From contig CM022665.1 of the NCBI GenBank assembly GCA_012295275.1, forward strand, positions 18,234,150-18,298,149: a DNA stretch of 64,000 bases. Reading direction: 5' to 3'. Below, one piece after another: positions 1 through 12,789 of this stretch. The notes under the pieces are model-generated. The model saw only the letters and a list, made by a program, of their open reading frames with translations. It made no database searches and was not told the origin of the DNA. This DNA is from Chrysomallon squamiferum. Its lineage: Eukaryota > Mollusca > Gastropoda > Neomphalida > Peltospiridae. Position numbers and translations under genes: made by a program. Position 1 is the stretch's first letter; each line of letters starts with the position of its first letter.

Positions 1-58
1 ATACAGAATACAATAAACAATTACACCATTTGATATGTATTTTATAAATAAACAAAAA

Positions 59-1032
59 CTAAATGAAATTATCTGTTTCACTTCTCATTTTACCGCTCTC
101 GAAGTTTCTAGATTCAGGAATCCTCATTTCATTTTCTTCAACAATCTTGTCACCTACATCAAAAAAACAAACAAAAAAAAACATAATAATAATAATAATA
201 ATAAAAAATACAAAAGGTTTTAGATATCAACAATTTGTTAGTTTTCAAAAGAGAGCCCTTTTCAGAATTGTATTTTAACAACTAAAACAGCCATTAAACA
301 TTAAAGAAATTTTTTTTAATGAAAAATATATATAAAGCAAATAATTTATCGAACTAAAAATAATCTCGTATTATAGACTAAAGGACCAAACTATAGAAAA
401 ATACAGGATATATATACTGACGGAGATTTTTGTAAACACATATCATAATGAAAGAAAATTTATTAAGCACAAAACGCCATTTTATTTTAGTAGTGCAGTA
501 TTTTACTAAATACAAAAACAATAATAAAAAATAAGAAAATAAGAAATGAGCCACTCACTTATCAGTTTAATTTTATTGCTGGAAAAAACAGGTTGCATGT
601 GTTGGTCCACCATGACACTATTAATAGCAGAACAATAAATTGTTTTGTTATGATGAGCTAGGTTTGGTTTATACAACATTTTAGATTTTCCAATCCTGTC
701 AATAACCACTACCTTTCCTACAACAGTGCCAGTTAACTCTGCATCGCCAACATACCATCTGATTTGTGAGTTTTTAGGTTCAGGTTTAGCGCCTTCTATT
801 AAACAAATCAGCTTTATTAACTTTCCTTCATCCAATTTAACAGAGTCTGGCCTAGACCCTGCAAATTCAGTGTAGACAGCAGTGACAGGAGCTGTAAAGA
901 GAAAATAGCAGACAGCATAAAATTATAAATTGAACATTACAAAATTTTAACTGTTTTTAGTTTAAATGTCAAGAAAATAAGAAGTATATTTTTTAAACAA
1001 TTCACTCTAAGAGTTATAATCAGTCTCCCATC

Positions 1033-1069
<37 letters not shown>

Positions 1070-2218
1070 AATATTATGTTTCTTTCAAAAAATTACTTGT
1101 GTGTGAAATGAAAAAAACATTTTCTTTTAATTAATTCAAAAAATAGAAACCATAATAAGGAAATTATGCTTAATGTATAATTCTATAACGCTGTGATTAC
1201 AAGTCTCAGATCAAGTTGAATCATTAAGTAACTAAGAATGTGTTGAGTCAATGTAGATGCTAAGTAAGTGGATATCCAGAATTCAGTTCTCTGATTTTGT
1301 TTCTGAAACTGAAGTTGCTCTTGTTAAATGTACTCCTTCACATACATAAACTACTGTTGAGTCTATCTGCCCTGTAAGCAAACACTGTCAATGTCTATAA
1401 CACCTATTAAACACTGTCAGTGTTTATAACACCTATCAAACATTGTCAGTGTCTGTAACACCTATCAAACATTGTCAGTGTGTTTTCGAAAGTACAGGAG
1501 AAAATAAAAAGGATAAAAAGGAGAAGACGTAATACAGTCCGTCAGTAGATATGCAGAAAATAAACTTTAACAACGAGAGTTACAGGGAGATACAGAAAGA
1601 CAGAGAAAGAGATCGATTAATTCTGAAGACTTACTATGAACTTCTAACTTAACAGGTGTGCTTAGTTCTTGGCTACTATCACTGCACTGCCAGGCACCTT
1701 CCTCATTCATAGTAGCACTTCTTATAGTCAATCTATACTCCTCAAAAATTATAAGTTCGCAGAGACAACACTGTTTCCCACCAGTCTGTCCATCGAGTGG
1801 ACCAAAGAGGCAAATGGTTTTACCATCCTTCTTAAAGATAATTGGAAAACTAATAGCCTGGTTTCGAAAGAAGCACGTAAATGTGTGACTCTGATGTATC
1901 ATCACAGTGCTTCCACCAATAATTTCTGAATAAAAAAACATTTTTACACTGTAACATTTGTCATACATACAACACACACAACACACATGCTCAAACCAGA
2001 TGCGATTCAAAAATCCTAAGACTTCATCATAAATATATAATGTACGTCTATCTGGAAATCTTTAGCTATTATGTGAGAAAGTTTTTGTTTTACATTGTAG
2101 ATGAGAGGAATACAATTTCTTTTAGTTTCATTTGGACTGTATAGAAAAAGTGAAATAACATTAGCAGCATCCAAGGATTTTGGTATAGATATTTTATTTA
2201 TTTCTATTTTATTACATT

Positions 2219-2249
<31 letters not shown>

Positions 2250-3955
2250 TTATTATTTTTTTTTTTTATTATTATTATTATTTATTCAATTTTTTTATTT
2301 ATTTATTTATTTTTTTATTTTGGCCATATATTCTTGAACAGGCATCAGAATATGAAGGCACATTCTGTCCATTTCTATACAACAGAAAAATGATGTTTTG
2401 CAAAAAAATAAAAAAAATAAAAAGAAAATCATTTTTAATCGTAGGTCAAAGCTGTACACAGTTCAATTAAACTGTAGTACAAAACTGGTACAAAACATGC
2501 ACTTCTACAAAAAAAAAGATTAAAAATGATTAGTGTTTGCATGTGTATGAATGTGTGTGTGCGCGCGCGCGCAACAACAAAAATGCACAAAATAACAGAT
2601 ATGTAGTCATTTTAGAAAGATATATATTAAGACTGTTAAATTATTGCATTATATTTTGTATTTATGAGAATGTCAACATAATATATTTTTTATTAACTCC
2701 TGGAGCTGTGGTGCTATCGCTTATGCAGTGGAACGATAACTTTCTTTTGGTTTAGAGGAAACGAGATTAATGGCTGACAGGATTATGTACAAGTGCATGA
2801 ATATTATTACATAAAAATACAATTTTATATGAATTTTGCTTGATTATACAAAACTAATATTTTCTGGTTATCATTTATAACCTCCAAAAATAATTAGGAC
2901 AATTTGCATTTTATAATCGATTACGCATGATTCGTGGTAGATAGACAAGTTCATTTTGAGGCAGGATTATAAACGTCTATACTTAACTATGCAGTTAAAC
3001 AAATGATAAGTGGACCATTCTTATTTAAAAGAAATAAACATGAAAATAAAATTAATATAATTGATGATATACAGGTCGGAGTAAAGGCAACATGTCTCTT
3101 TTCTTTTTATTTTTTATTTTTTATTTTTTTTCATTTTTGTTTTCTTCAGTAATTTAATATTATTATTATTTTCTACTTTAGAAGTAATGCATGATGACGT
3201 CAGTACAAAAAAAATAGCGACGCCTAGAAACTATCCATTTAAAAGTTAAAAATACATCAGTTTTATTTTGGGAAATACCATGTATAACTGAAGTAATATG
3301 TTCTGTATTTTTAAAACGCACAATGGTTTTGCAGAATGAAACGTCTAGCCACAAGAACTGATGGAAACCAGTGGTTTATTCAGTATTGATATAGAGGATG
3401 CATTAATATTTTATCTCCGTCTCTTATGACGAGTTGAGTAAAAACAAGTTAACGGTTTCCAGATAATTCGTAAAATATTTTTAGTAATAATAAATTTAAA
3501 ACATGCATTTTCTATTTGCAAGTACAAGGACAGTCGATAATTTATCGAAAACAACTTTTTTGAATCAATGACGTCATTTACATTCTAGCACGGCTTGGGT
3601 CTCAAATCATAAACGTATGCTATTATGTAATAATAACATCAACAACAACAACAGTAAAAACAACAACAACAACAACAACAATAATGACGTTTACAATTCG
3701 GCTGTCATTTTTCGAATCAATGGCATCATTTACATTCTAGCACTGCTTGTGTCTCAAATCATAAATGTATGTTATTATGTAACAACAACAACAATAATAA
3801 TAATAATGTTAATAGTCAAGTTTAAAATTCGGCTGTAATTTTTCGGTACGAAATTCCTGAAACTACATTTACATTCAAATACCTGAAACTGTAGAGGCAC
3901 AGCGAAAAAACATGAATAAAAGTATTACAGCCAACATATTACGAATTTCTGACAT
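59..3955 (-). CDS. Secreted protein with two Ig-like domains (four exons)
   Basis: Exons on the minus strand: 3955-3883 (signal peptide), 1925-1635 (Ig1), 891-559 (Ig2), 153-59 (tail with stop). All junctions are GT-AG and phase 1, the usual arrangement for Ig-domain exons, and the lengths 73+291+333+95 give 264 codons (263 residues). The start begins MSEIRNML, followed by a hydrophobic run, so the product should be secreted. Ig1 has a first Cys in FTCFF, an extra CCLC cluster and a final GAWQC, but no Trp in the usual C-strand place. Ig2 is canonical: LICLIEG, IRWYVG, IYCSA. No membrane segment was found. The tail exon is the least certain part; it is supported by a good pyrimidine tract and the right phase. 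A paralogue lies head-to-head at 8814. Two-Ig secreted proteins of molluscs (the FREP type) act in recognition, but no fibrinogen domain is visible here, so an immune role is inference. Confidence 0.75.
1379..1490. repeat. 28-bp minisatellite, about four copies
   Basis: Unit close to AACACTGTCAATGTCTATAA plus CACCTATT, repeated about four times with small changes. It lies in the intron between the two Ig exons of the minus-strand gene. I did not find it in the matching intron of the plus-strand paralogue. Confidence 0.75.
2218..2330. repeat. (TTTA)n / (ATT)n microsatellite in Ig intron 1
   Basis: A run of TTTA units merges into ATT units and back, inside the 1.96-kb first intron of the minus-strand Ig gene. 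A short GT/GC alternating run follows at about 2548-2572. The rest of the intron shows no other coding signal. Confidence 0.8.
3566..3845. repeat. Tandem duplication of about 150 bp in Ig intron 1
   Basis: Two copies of a segment containing CATTTACATTCTAGCAC, then TCTCAAATCATAAA, a trinucleotide run (AAC/AAT), and an ATTCGGCTGT end. They sit just inside intron 1 of the minus-strand Ig gene. A diverged single copy with TGCTAGAATATAAATGACAT lies in intron 1 of the plus paralogue near 9029, so the element predates the gene duplication. Confidence 0.6.
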
Positions 3956-5254
3956 GGTCCCGCATCCTTTTTTTTTTTTATTTTTTTTTTATTTTACTGC
4001 GTGAAACTCATCACACATTGTCAAGTTATCATGTATTCTTCAGATCAGGATGGATTTAATTACTGTCACAATTTTTTTTCATATATATATATATAGAAAT
4101 ACCTTCCTCTTTAATAATCATATTGCAATGACATATTTATCCAAGAGGAACGACTGTCAACGAATGCAATGTATAAAAACGAATGATCTCGAAAGTTCAC
4201 GTTTTTCACGAGAATACTGAGTTCAGTGATTTCACACCCAAAAGGTTTTCAGTTCTTTCGTTCCCAAAAAGTGTTCAGTTCTTTCGTTCCCAAAAATGAC
4301 TGCATGTTGGTACCCCTGAACTCTACACATGACATCCGACGCGAAACAAATCATAGACTGAAAATGCAGTTGGTATTGGCTGTGGAATCGCTTTGTGTTG
4401 ATCGCTTCAGAATGTATCGTATCGGTATGTGTTTTGACGCACCTTCGTTACATAACAGGTGCGCATAACCATGGACAAGATTTTGTTTACGGAAGTTTTT
4501 TTTTTTTCACCTACCAAATAAAGCAATGCTTCCTATTCGCATGTCTGCGGTTAGATTAAACAAGTAACATAACCATATAGGTAAAAGTACTGTTTTTCAT
4601 AAGGAAGTTTTTAGCTATACATAAATAACCCCTTATGTCCAAAGTTTCACAATGAATTTCATTCATAAACTGCACAAAACGTCTGCTGACTGTCAGAAAT
4701 CTATTAAACAATTAGGAGTTATTGTACTTGGATGTCGACCGATAACGATTCACACGTTCTGCGTCAAAACCCATACCGCATTAAAAAGGTAAGATTGTTA
4801 CAGTACACACATATGAATTAGAAACAAACGATACCACGAGGATCAAACAGAACTTAAACTTAAATCAATGAACATTAAAATTTTAAATCTGATGTTCCGA
4901 CACTTTTATAAAGAAACAGAAACAGCAGATGGGAAAACGTCATGCAAAGGTAGAATTCCCACAAGTTATAAAAAGTATCGCATTCTATGACATTCAAAAC
5001 AGCAGGTGTTGAATATTTTAAACGATGTATGGAAAACTGTCGATAACAAAAGAAAAGAAGAAAAGAAAAAAAAATGGAAAGTGGCAAGTGGAAAAAGTGC
5101 GGGTGACTAATTAAATAAAGTGAAGACGAGTGAGTTTGTCAGTGAGGGTATCAATCAGTAATTCATATTGAAAAATAAGTGTAATTAACACCTGTATTCT
5201 CTTCACTATGTTAATATTGTTTTTATATGCAAGTAGACTGAGGAACACTGAATT
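3956..5254. promoter_or_regulatory. 5' flank of the minus-strand Ig gene; no gene seen
   Basis: This should contain the minus-strand Ig promoter, but no definite TATA or initiator can be assigned. There is a short TA run at 4081-4094 and a tandem 26-bp duplication (TTCAGTTCTTTCGTTCCCAA) at about 4245-4296. The remainder is unique-looking AT-rich sequence without a supported exon. Confidence 0.3.
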
Positions 5255-6190
5255 AAAATAATTGCTTATAACCGTAAAAAAAGTAGACATGCAAATATTA
5301 CTTTTTTGCAAGAAACCTGGGATATTAATTTAATAGACAGATATAAAAACTTAGATGGTAAATTATTCTATAGTAATTGTCCGTATAAAAATAGAAGGGC
5401 TGTGGCTTTATTGGCAGATAGCTGTGAAACTGAATGCAGGATATTAAAAATTAGTGCTAAATAGATAAGGATGAATATAGTTTTGTAAACTGCATGCGTC
5501 AAATAATATTGAAAAGTTATATTTTTTCAAGAATTATATGCATTTGAGGATTTTAAAAATACAATAAGGGCAGAAGATTTTGAAGAAATTTTGGATCCTT
5601 CTTCAGATTTAAGCATTACTAATAAAATTTTCTATATGAAAAGTAGTAATGTCTTAAACTCGGTTTTAGTAATGGCAATTTAGTTGATATTTGGCGTTAA
5701 ACAAATCCACATAATAGACAATTTGCTCGATTTCAAATTATTGAAAATGTTATAAAACATAAGGATTGGTTTATTTTTAATTTCTAGAGATTTGTTACAG
5801 TTTGTAAGTAATGTAAATATATTTTATACTTCTGCTAGTGATCACAATTTTGTATTACTTAAAATAGATTTTTCTTGAGAGGTCAAAGAATATAGATCTT
5901 TAAATGTTGAAAGTTTCACGTTTTTGTAAAACCATTTTTGATGTAATTAATAGTTCTTCTGAGTGTCCTTTGTTGAGGACTGAACTTACTGTTTGGTTGG
6001 ATAAGTTAAAATACAAAATGAAAAGATGTGCAAGATATTCTGCAATCAATAACGAGAAATATTATGATATTATTATAAAACGAGAATATGCTAAAGTAAC
6101 TGTAAATAAGCATCATGGTTTGAATTACATAAACATTTTAGAAGATAAATTACTATTTCAAAATTTTCTTGATGACCTTTCCAAATGTTA
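5255..6190 (+). mobile_element. Degenerate LINE, endonuclease (5') part
   Basis: Broken reading frames give an AP-endonuclease-like order: LQETW near 5309, a KNRRAVALLADS segment near 5390, then NGNLVDIW, and SDHNFVLLKIDFS near 5840. These resemble the L1-type ORF2 endonuclease motifs (LQET, GV.IL and the terminal SDH). A lysine-rich frame at 5904-6190 fits the linker before the reverse transcriptase. Several stops and frameshifts show it is dead. No reverse transcriptase follows; the next sequence is an Ig pseudo-exon. Confidence 0.65.
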
Positions 6191-6351
6191 AGTTCCCTAT
6201 GCTAAAATCCTTGAATGTTCATGATATTCCCTATGTTATTGCTTTCTTCTTCTTCTTTTTCTTTTATCCCCCTCTGAATATACAGTCCAAATCAGAGTGA
6301 AAGAGTATGTGTGTGTGATAATTTTTTAAGTGTAAAAATGTTTTTATTCAG

Positions 6352-6587
6352 AAATTGTTAGTGGGGGCGCTGTGGCTACAAAGGAAAGTCACGCATTCAG
6401 TTGTGACATTCGAAAGAAAACAAGTAAATATCTATTAGATTTAAGAAGGATGATCAAACCTTTGCAACCTTATCGGAAGTGGCAAACACTTCGGTGGTGA
6501 AGATTGTTGTTGTTGTCAAACTGAAGGTTTTGGGAAGTATTCATTAACTAACTATAAAACGTGCTACTGTGAATGGAGAAAGAGACC
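6352..6587 (+). pseudogene. Broken copy of the Ig1 exon
   Basis: The acceptor and first bases (TTTTTATTCAG then AAATTGTTAG) match the Ig1 exons at 9624 and 1925. Similarity continues through the TCAGTTGTGACATTCG, TTTAAGAAGGATGATCAAACC and ACTATAAAACGTGCTACTGT segments. The frame is disrupted, and the copy stops at about 6587, where a SINE-like repeat begins, before the position of the final GAWQC. It lies between the two intact Ig genes in the plus orientation. Confidence 0.7.
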
Positions 6588-6730
6588 TTTCTTTTAGTAC
6601 AGCTTCTGTGTTTATAAGCAAACCATTATCTGTATTTAATTCTTTAATTGTTTTACTCTCTTCTTTTTTTTTGGGGGGTGTTTTTTGTTTTTTGTGTTGT
6701 TTTTGTTTGCATTTTATGATTATGATTATG

Positions 6731-6786
<56 letters not shown>

Positions 6787-7140
6787 AGGCAACGATATTG
6801 TTGTTGACCTTAAAATTGCTGCTTCTCATTTTATTTTTATTTGAATTGTTTTAATATTGGCTGGTTCTTCAAGCAGCTGGTCTGCTTATGTCATAGTCAT
6901 TATTTTAGGCTATTTTTTTTTTGTTGTTAGTGAATAATACTTGGAAAGAAACATTATAATTTTATAAGTCAGATTATCCTATCAAACCATCATTTCTGAC
7001 TCAAAGTAATATAAATAATGTTCGTATTTACCACAAATTTTAGTGTTCTTCTAAAATCTCTAGACAACATCAAAATCATCAGTATAATAAATATATAAAT
7101 AAGTGAAAATAATTCCGATACCGAGAATTGAACCCGGGCC
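6588..7140 (-). mobile_element. tRNA-Glu-derived SINE, left (minus) copy
   Basis: At 7113-7140 the minus strand reads the 3' half of a tRNA-Glu (GGCCCGGGTTCAATTCTCGG, then TATCGGAA). Its body then runs leftwards and matches, in reverse, the copy at 7453-7846. The match is interrupted by an expanded ATT run at about 6720-6783. The 5' half of the tRNA region is replaced by a TA/TTTA run. Confidence 0.65.
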
Positions 7141-7190
7141 ATATATATATATATTTGTTTTTCTTTTTTCTTTTATTTATTTATTTTTTT

Positions 7191-7227
7191 AACCCAGCTG
7201 ACCCTGATTCAGTTTCTGGCATGGGAA
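7191..7227 (+). mobile_element. tRNA-Glu 3'-half fragment
   Basis: AACCCAGCTGACCCTGATTC followed by AGTTTCTGGCATGGGAA resembles the anticodon-arm to acceptor half of a tRNA-Glu SINE head. It is followed by an ATT run. It is a scrap between the two larger inverted copies. Confidence 0.45.
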
Positions 7228-7371
7228 TTATCTGTATTTATTATTATTATTATTATTATTTTGTTTTTTGTATTGTTGATTTTGGGCCATAATAAAATAG
7301 CTTCTTGTATTTCGTTTTCTTTTCTTTTTTTCTTATTGTTTTTTTTTTTTTTTTTTTTTTTTTTGTACTTA

Positions 7372-7402
<31 letters not shown>

Positions 7403-7452
7403 TTTATTTTTGAAATTCGCAAACTATGAAGATTTATTGCAAATCGGGAGTG

Positions 7453-7846
7453 TCCGATGTGGTCTTGTGGTTAGGATCCCTGGATTTCACCCATTTGACA
7501 TGGATTCAATTCTCGGCATCGGAATTATTTTCATTTATTTATATATTTATTATACTGACGATTTTGATGTAGTCTAGAGATTTTAGAAGAACACAGTTAG
7601 TAGATAAGAAACTAAAACAATCAGGGACTGATATCATTTTTTTAATATCTAAATTAATGATAATATTTGTGGTAAATACGAACATTAGTTACATTACTTT
7701 GAGTCAGAAATGATGGTTTGATAAAATGGTTTGACGTATAAAATTATAATGTTTCTTTCCAAGTATTATTCATTGAAAAATAATAAAATAAAAATAGTAC
7801 AGATAATGGTTTACTTATAAACACAGAAGCTGTACTAAAAGAAAGA
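7453..7846 (+). mobile_element. tRNA-Glu-derived SINE, right (plus) copy
   Basis: The first 72 nt (7453-7524) fold as a tRNA-Glu: acceptor stem TCCGATG paired with CATCGGA, an A-box-like TGGTCTTGTGGTTAGGAT, anticodon TTC in ATTTCAC, and a B-box-like GGATTCAATTC. The T arm is mutated, so this is a pseudo-tRNA. The body to 7846 is an inverted match to 6588-7112. It ends near GTACTAAAAGAAAG. Confidence 0.7.
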
Positions 7847-8813
<967 letters not shown>

Positions 8814-10689
8814 ATGTCAGTAATTCGTAATATGTATGTTCTAATACTTTTATCCACGTTTTTTCCATGCGCCATTACAGATGCAGGTATTTGACTGTTT
8901 ATGTAGTTTTTGTAATTTTGTACCGAAAAAGCACATCCCAAATTGTTATCCCAATATTATTATCATTCTCGTCATTATTATTATTATTATTATGATTATT
9001 ATTATTATTATTATTATTATTATAGCAGTGCTAGAATATAAATGACATCAACTAATGACGTCATGTACTAGGGCCACCTCAGAAATTTTTCATAGATGGG
9101 TTCAGCATTTAAATTATTAAATTAATTAAATTTATAGCTATTTTCAAAATCTAATGAAAAATGAATAAGTTCTGTTATAAAGCGTTCTGTCTTGTGTCAT
9201 GTTTATCATGCAAAATAAAGTACACTGTGCTCGCAGATTGGAAGATATACAAGTTCTGAACAAGTCTAGTACGCGTTTGAAACATGGTTCTGATAAAAGA
9301 CTGCATATAAATAATAATAATAATAATAATAATAATAATTCTTTGATCTTCCTTCAGAAACGTTGTTTCTCTTTTGAACAGGCAGCAGAGTAAGTAGACA
9401 CACTGTCTACTTACTCTGCTGCCTGTTCAAAAGAGAAACAACAAAAAAAATAATAATTAAAATAAAGAGAATAGAAATAAAAAACAAATGAATAAATATA
9501 TAAATAAAACATTTATACTAAACTTGCATGTTTCTCGTGTTTCCCCGAGGTTATTGCTTTTTTCTGTCTTCTATTTCTATAAATATAATCAAAATTAAAA
9601 AGAGTAAATATGTTTTTGTTCAGAAATTGCTGGTGGAGACACTGTGGTGATAAAGCAAACTCACACCTTCACCTGTTTCATCAGGGGTGGGAGGGTCACA
9701 TATCCCATATTTTTTAAGAAGGATGCTCAAACGATCTGCACCATTTCCAGTGGTGGTCGACAGTACGGTGGTAAATATTGTTGTGACTGTGCAAGTATAA
9801 TATTTGGAAAGTTCAAATTAACTATAAAAAGTGCTTCTGTGAATGAGGAAGGTGCCTGGCAATGCAGTGATAACAGTCCAGCAGTTAGTACACCTGTTAA
9901 TTTAGAAGTTCATAGTAAGTTTTCAGAATTAATCAATCTCTTCCTGCATCTCATTACATCTCTCTCTATCTCGATTCTAGATACGTACTTACTTATCGTC
10001 AAAACTGACTCAGCACATTCTTAGTCACTTAATGATTCAACTTGATGTGAGACTTGTAATCACAGCATTATACAATTAAACATTAAGCATAATTTTCTTA
10101 TTATGTTTTCTATTTATTGAATTAATAAAAACAATTTATATAAAAAATATGTTTTTATTTTATTTCATGCACGTAATATTTTAAAAGAAAATGTAATATT
10201 ATTTTTAAAAAAAAGAAAAAAAAAAGGATTAGGTGGGAGAGTCAATGGAGTTCTCCTAAAACTTAATAATAAGAAATGAAAAGGGCTTATACCTTTTCCC
10301 ATATTGGAACAGTTTCCCAAATGTTTAATAACAAAACAATTAAAAAGGTTATAAGTTTTTTCCCTTATCAGTTTTAATGTAGCGGCTTTTCACAATTGCC
10401 AACAAATTATAATTCATATTTCAGAAAATGGACTACAAATAAATAAATAAATACATGATATAGGTGTTAAGCAAACTCTTTACATGACACATTTTTGTCA
10501 GAAAGAAATAATTAAAAGATGTAATATGTATATTAAGTAATGTTATCAGCTTTCCTTAACAGGAAATAGGAAAACAAAGATTTTGTAGTTCAGTGCCATA
10601 TTCTGCATAGCACCCACCACCTTACTGATCAAAGCTAACAACAAATAGTACAGCCAAAACATTTTCTGTCTTATTTCAATTTGTCCTCG

Positions 10690-10720
<31 letters not shown>

Positions 10721-11348
10721 TGAAAATACGATTCCTGCATTCAAATTGCTAAATTGTAACATTAAAAGTTACAACTTACTGTTTTTCTGTTTATGGCCAG
10801 ATGCATTCAGTTCAAAAAAAAAAAAAAAAAAAGAAAGACACCTGTCATTCGACACCATATAATCATGGAAATGAATGTGTAGATTGCATTGTTTAAAAAA
10901 AAAAAAAACACCCAAAAACCTGCTTCTTATTTTATTGACATTTAAACTAAAAACAGTTAAAATTTTGTAATGTTTAATTTATAATTTTATGCTGTCAGCT
11001 ATTTTCTCTTTACAGCTCCTGTCACTGCTGTCTACACTGAAGTTGCAGGGTCTAGGCCAGACTCTGTTAAACTTGATGAAGGAAAGTCGGTAGGATTGAC
11101 TTGTTTAATAGAAGGAGCTAAACCTGACCCTAAAAGTTCACAAATTAAATGGTATGTAGGCAATGCAGAGTTAACTGGCACTGTTGTAGGAAAAGTAGTG
11201 GCTGCTAACAGGACTGCAACATTGAACATGTCGTATGAAGGGAACCTATCTGATGATAACAAAAACATTTATTGTTCTGCTATAAACAGTGTCATGGTGG
11301 ACCAAGACAACCAACCTGTTTTTTCCAGCAATAAAATTAAACTGATAA
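8814..11348 (+). CDS. Secreted Ig-domain protein, paralogue (3' end unresolved)
   Basis: Three exons with GT-AG sites, all phase 1: 8814-8886 (signal peptide starting MSVIRNMYVLILL), 9624-9914 (Ig1) and 11016-11348 (Ig2). These have exactly the same lengths, 73, 291 and 333 bp, as in the gene at 59-3955. Ig1 keeps FTCFI, a CCDC cluster and GAWQC and lacks the core Trp. Ig2 has LTCLIEG, IKWYVG and IYCSA. N-glycosylation sequons NRT, NMS and NLS occur in the variable part of Ig2. A terminal exon is required after the phase-1 donor at 11349, but none could be chosen. A short candidate begins after the acceptor at about 11684. The one at 12790 is in frame but appears to be transposon sequence. 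Function is inferred as recognition or adhesion. Confidence 0.75.
9362..9442. repeat. Perfect 39-bp inverted repeat with 3-nt loop
   Basis: Left arm 9362-9400, loop CAC at 9401-9403, right arm 9404-9442. The arms are exact reverse complements (they begin GTTGTTTCTCTTTTGAACAG). It lies in intron 1 of the plus-strand Ig gene, beside an AAT microsatellite. It could be a fold-back insertion, a small-RNA hairpin or an assembly artefact. Confidence 0.9.
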
Positions 11349-12789
11349 GTGAGTGGTTACTTTTTATATTTTTTTTTTTTTTTTTATCATAATTTTATTA
11401 GTGGTATTAGAAAATTCTTTTTATTATTTTTGTTATTATTATTATAACTATCGCATTGTTTCACTTCACAAACAACTTGTATATTTATATTAGTATTATA
11501 AGATAAATTAATTCAATATCTGCCATCTGTCATCTGCTGGTGACACAACTGTTGATAAAATGAGTTTCATTACAAAGAAAGAAAATGATTTGCCAGTGAG
11601 AAAGAAATGTTCTGTCATCTCGCTTCTAACAGTGCTCCATAACTGGTGCAGTAAAATGTGCTTTTGTATGTGCTTTTGTGTTCAGAGAAGAAGAAAATAA
11701 TTATCAAAATATTTCTTTATGGAAGTAGGCCATAGAACAATGACAGTAAAATATTATTAACTTTATACTGACTGTCAATAACATTAAATATTCATTTGTC
11801 GACTACTGCCCACATGTTATTATAGTAAAGTGAATTTAATGTTGTAGTGACTTCTTCAACGCAATATACTAGTGATGTATACATTTACAGTTTTAGAAAA
11901 CAGTGCCAGTCTTCAATCATCCTTTATGCTTTCTCTTATGGTGGTGTAAGAAAATTTTCTATTTCTGTTTACTTATGGATTGTTATTAAATAATTATTTT
12001 CTCATTTTAATAGATTTATTATTTTCTTTTATGTTTGAATTTATTTATTTTAAATTTATTATGTTCAGTGCACACACACACAGAAATCTTATTTGAGCTA
12101 AAACTGTAAAAAAAAATTGAAACACAAATGAGATGAAAGAAACCCATAAGAACTTGAAAGAACAAATACGTTAAAGGGAAGCTTTTGAGTTGTGGAACAT
12201 ACTAACGAAGAAAAATCAAATATACCATTTTCAAATACCAAACTGGTTACAACTTTATTTATTAAAAGTCATGTTTGTATGATACATTAATGTCATGTGC
12301 ATTGTATTTTAGTGACAGCTATAAGTGAGTAAATGTCACTGAAATGCTGGCTAGCTCAATCACTACACATACGTATACAAATTTTTTTATATTTGTTTGC
12401 TTGTTTATTACTGTTGTCTTGCTTATTTGACTTATTTATATATGGTGAACAACACTAAAAATGAACCATCAGTTGGTGATAATAAATGTGAATGGAGCGG
12501 ATATCAACCAGTAAGTACTGTATTTCCTTAGAAACCATGCATAACCTTTAGAAATAACTGCATGTAAACCCCATGAAGAACAATTCCTGAACACAATAAA
12601 TTTAATGTATACTACAAAAACGTAAACTGAAGGTTAAAATCATGTTGACATGGGCTATAAAAGTTGATCTCTAAATAGCTACTTTCATTTATGAAGTAGT
12701 CTGAGAAAATGTTAGAAAGTGATAGCAAGACTGACAGCTGAGGAAACTGAATTTGCCTTAGGCATGCTTCAGTTCTGCATTTTGTGTAG
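11349..12789. other. Downstream of the Ig2 exon; no secure gene
   Basis: AT-rich sequence that should include the missing last exon of the plus-strand Ig gene. A weak candidate follows GTGCTTTTGTGTTCAG near 11684, with a phase-1 frame of about 15 codons. Nothing else coding was recognised. Confidence 0.3.

Noticed and set aside
7453-7524. Functional tRNA-Glu(UUC) gene
   Set aside because: The acceptor stem and anticodon are intact, but the anticodon stem and T arm are mispaired, and the sequence continues into a SINE body that is duplicated nearby.
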